The position numbers and the translations under genes are program-made. This document shows, one piece after another, positions 5,698 through 6,210 of a DNA stretch of 6,210 nucleotides. Location: assembly GCA_913053665.1 (NCBI GenBank), contig CAJXGR010000205.1, positions 1-6,210 of the forward strand. Reading direction: 5' to 3'. Each line of letters starts with the position of its first letter. Positions within the stretch are counted from its first letter, which is position 1. The notes under the pieces are model-generated. The model searched no databases. It had not been told where the DNA came from and worked only from the letters and a program-made list of their open reading frames with translations. This stretch comes from an uncultured Spirochaetia bacterium (GTDB lineage: Bacteria > Spirochaetota > UBA6919).

Positions 5698-6210
5698 ATG
5701 CTCAAAGAAAAACAGGCTATTCAAGACACTGAACCGATCATGTTGGATTTTAAAGGAATTATCGATCTCGAAGACGATGATAAATTGTTTGACTTTTGTG
5801 TGCAAAACAAAGATCTCAGGATAGAACGAACTCGGGAGGGGAAACTCATTATCATGTTACCTGTGGGTAGTGAAGGCTCTAGTCGAGAAAATGAACTCTC
5901 GTTTATCATTACACTTTGGAATAAAAAACATAAATTAGGGAAAGTATTCAGTTCGGCAGGAGGATTCACTCTAGCCAACGGCTCCATGCGTTCCCCTGAT
6001 GTGTCCCTTATCAAAATGGATCGCTGGAAAGCCATACCACTTTTAAAACGCAAAAAGTTCGCACCTGTCTGTCCCGATTTCATAGGTGAACTTAGATCAG
6101 AAAGTGATCACTTAAACATGCTGAAAGACAAGATGATTGAATGGATGGCTAATGGATGCCGCCTCGCCTGGCTCATCGATCCCCTTGAGGAAAAGGCATA
6201 TATCTATAGA
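5698..6210 (+). CDS. Uma2-family (DUF820) restriction-endonuclease-fold protein, 3' end beyond window
   Basis: The frame is open to the window end, giving 171 residues, probably most of a protein whose family is usually about 180-200 long. It has the Uma2/DUF820 pattern in order: FCVQNKDLRIERTREGKLII (residues 33-52), a PVGSEGSSRENEL segment, VFSSAGGFTLANGSMRSPDVSLI with D101, PDFIGELRSESD with E131, LKDKM with K145, then NGCRLAWLIDP (152-162). D101, E131 and K145 form the PD-(D/E)xK nuclease triad, with E43 upstream as an extra conserved acid, so the site looks intact. The physiological role of this family is unclear. The frame has a stop at 5671-5673. ATG 5698 is the first ATG and has no clear Shine-Dalgarno; ATG 5740 is possible. 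It lies 236 bases from yoeB and is less AT-rich, so it is probably a separate unit. Confidence 0.88.
   Translation, partial: MLKEKQAIQDTEPIMLDFKGIIDLEDDDKLFDFCVQNKDLRIERTREGKLIIMLPVGSEGSSRENELSFIITLWNKKHKLGKVFSSAGGFTLANGSMRSPDVSLIKMDRWKAIPLLKRKKFAPVCPDFIGELRSESDHLNMLKDKMIEWMANGCRLAWLIDPLEEKAYIYR

Noticed and set aside
5721..6083. Minus-strand 120-codon frame
   Set aside because: It is the antisense shadow of the Uma2-family gene, whose plus-strand translation shows clear family motifs.

Overview
The window suggests a low-GC diderm (Gram-negative-type) bacterium. Two overlapping leftward genes encode multi-pass membrane proteins built like LptF/LptG lipopolysaccharide permeases, which would need an outer membrane. 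A spirochaete-like host is my guess from the general look of the proteins. No 16S or other marker gene is present, so the taxonomy is weak.

Layout. At 41-1516 and 1513-2640 (minus strand) is a two-gene operon with an ATGA overlap, encoding divergent LptF/LptG-like membrane proteins. At 2641-2946 is a divergent intergenic region with a hairpin next to a run of seven A. At 2947-3465 (plus) is a complete HNH endonuclease-family protein. At 3466-3795 is a 330-base gap holding a good promoter and a nested inverted repeat that would form a leader hairpin. At 3796-5220 (plus) is an ApeA-type anti-phage HEPN ribonuclease. At 5201-5461 (plus), overlapping its 3' end by 20 bases, is an intact YoeB/Txe-family mRNA interferase toxin. 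At 5462-5697 is a short non-coding gap. From 5698 to the window end (plus) is a Uma2-family (DUF820) nuclease-fold protein cut by the window edge.

The main observation concerns apeA and yoeB. YoeB toxins normally follow, in an operon, a small YefM antitoxin that has an N-terminal DNA-binding domain and a C-terminal toxin-wrapping tail. No yefM gene is present here. Instead the last ~35 residues of the ApeA protein read like a YefM C-terminal tail: YLLKNPTMKKRLLD, compared with YLLRSPANARRLMD in E. coli YefM as I remember it. This tail sits directly before yoeB, where the end of YefM would normally lie. The ApeA HEPN nuclease therefore appears fused to the toxin-binding part of YefM, with its cognate toxin translated from inside the fusion gene. 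This would be a hybrid of abortive infection and toxin-antitoxin in which the defence protein itself holds a second RNase in check. The fusion is inferred from motif similarity. The reading frames, the overlap and the catalytic motifs are seen directly.

Base composition supports a transferred apeA-yoeB block: hand counts give 15 G/C of 60 in 4261-4320 (apeA), 28 of 60 in 3241-3300 (HNH gene) and 24 of 60 in 6001-6060 (Uma2 gene).
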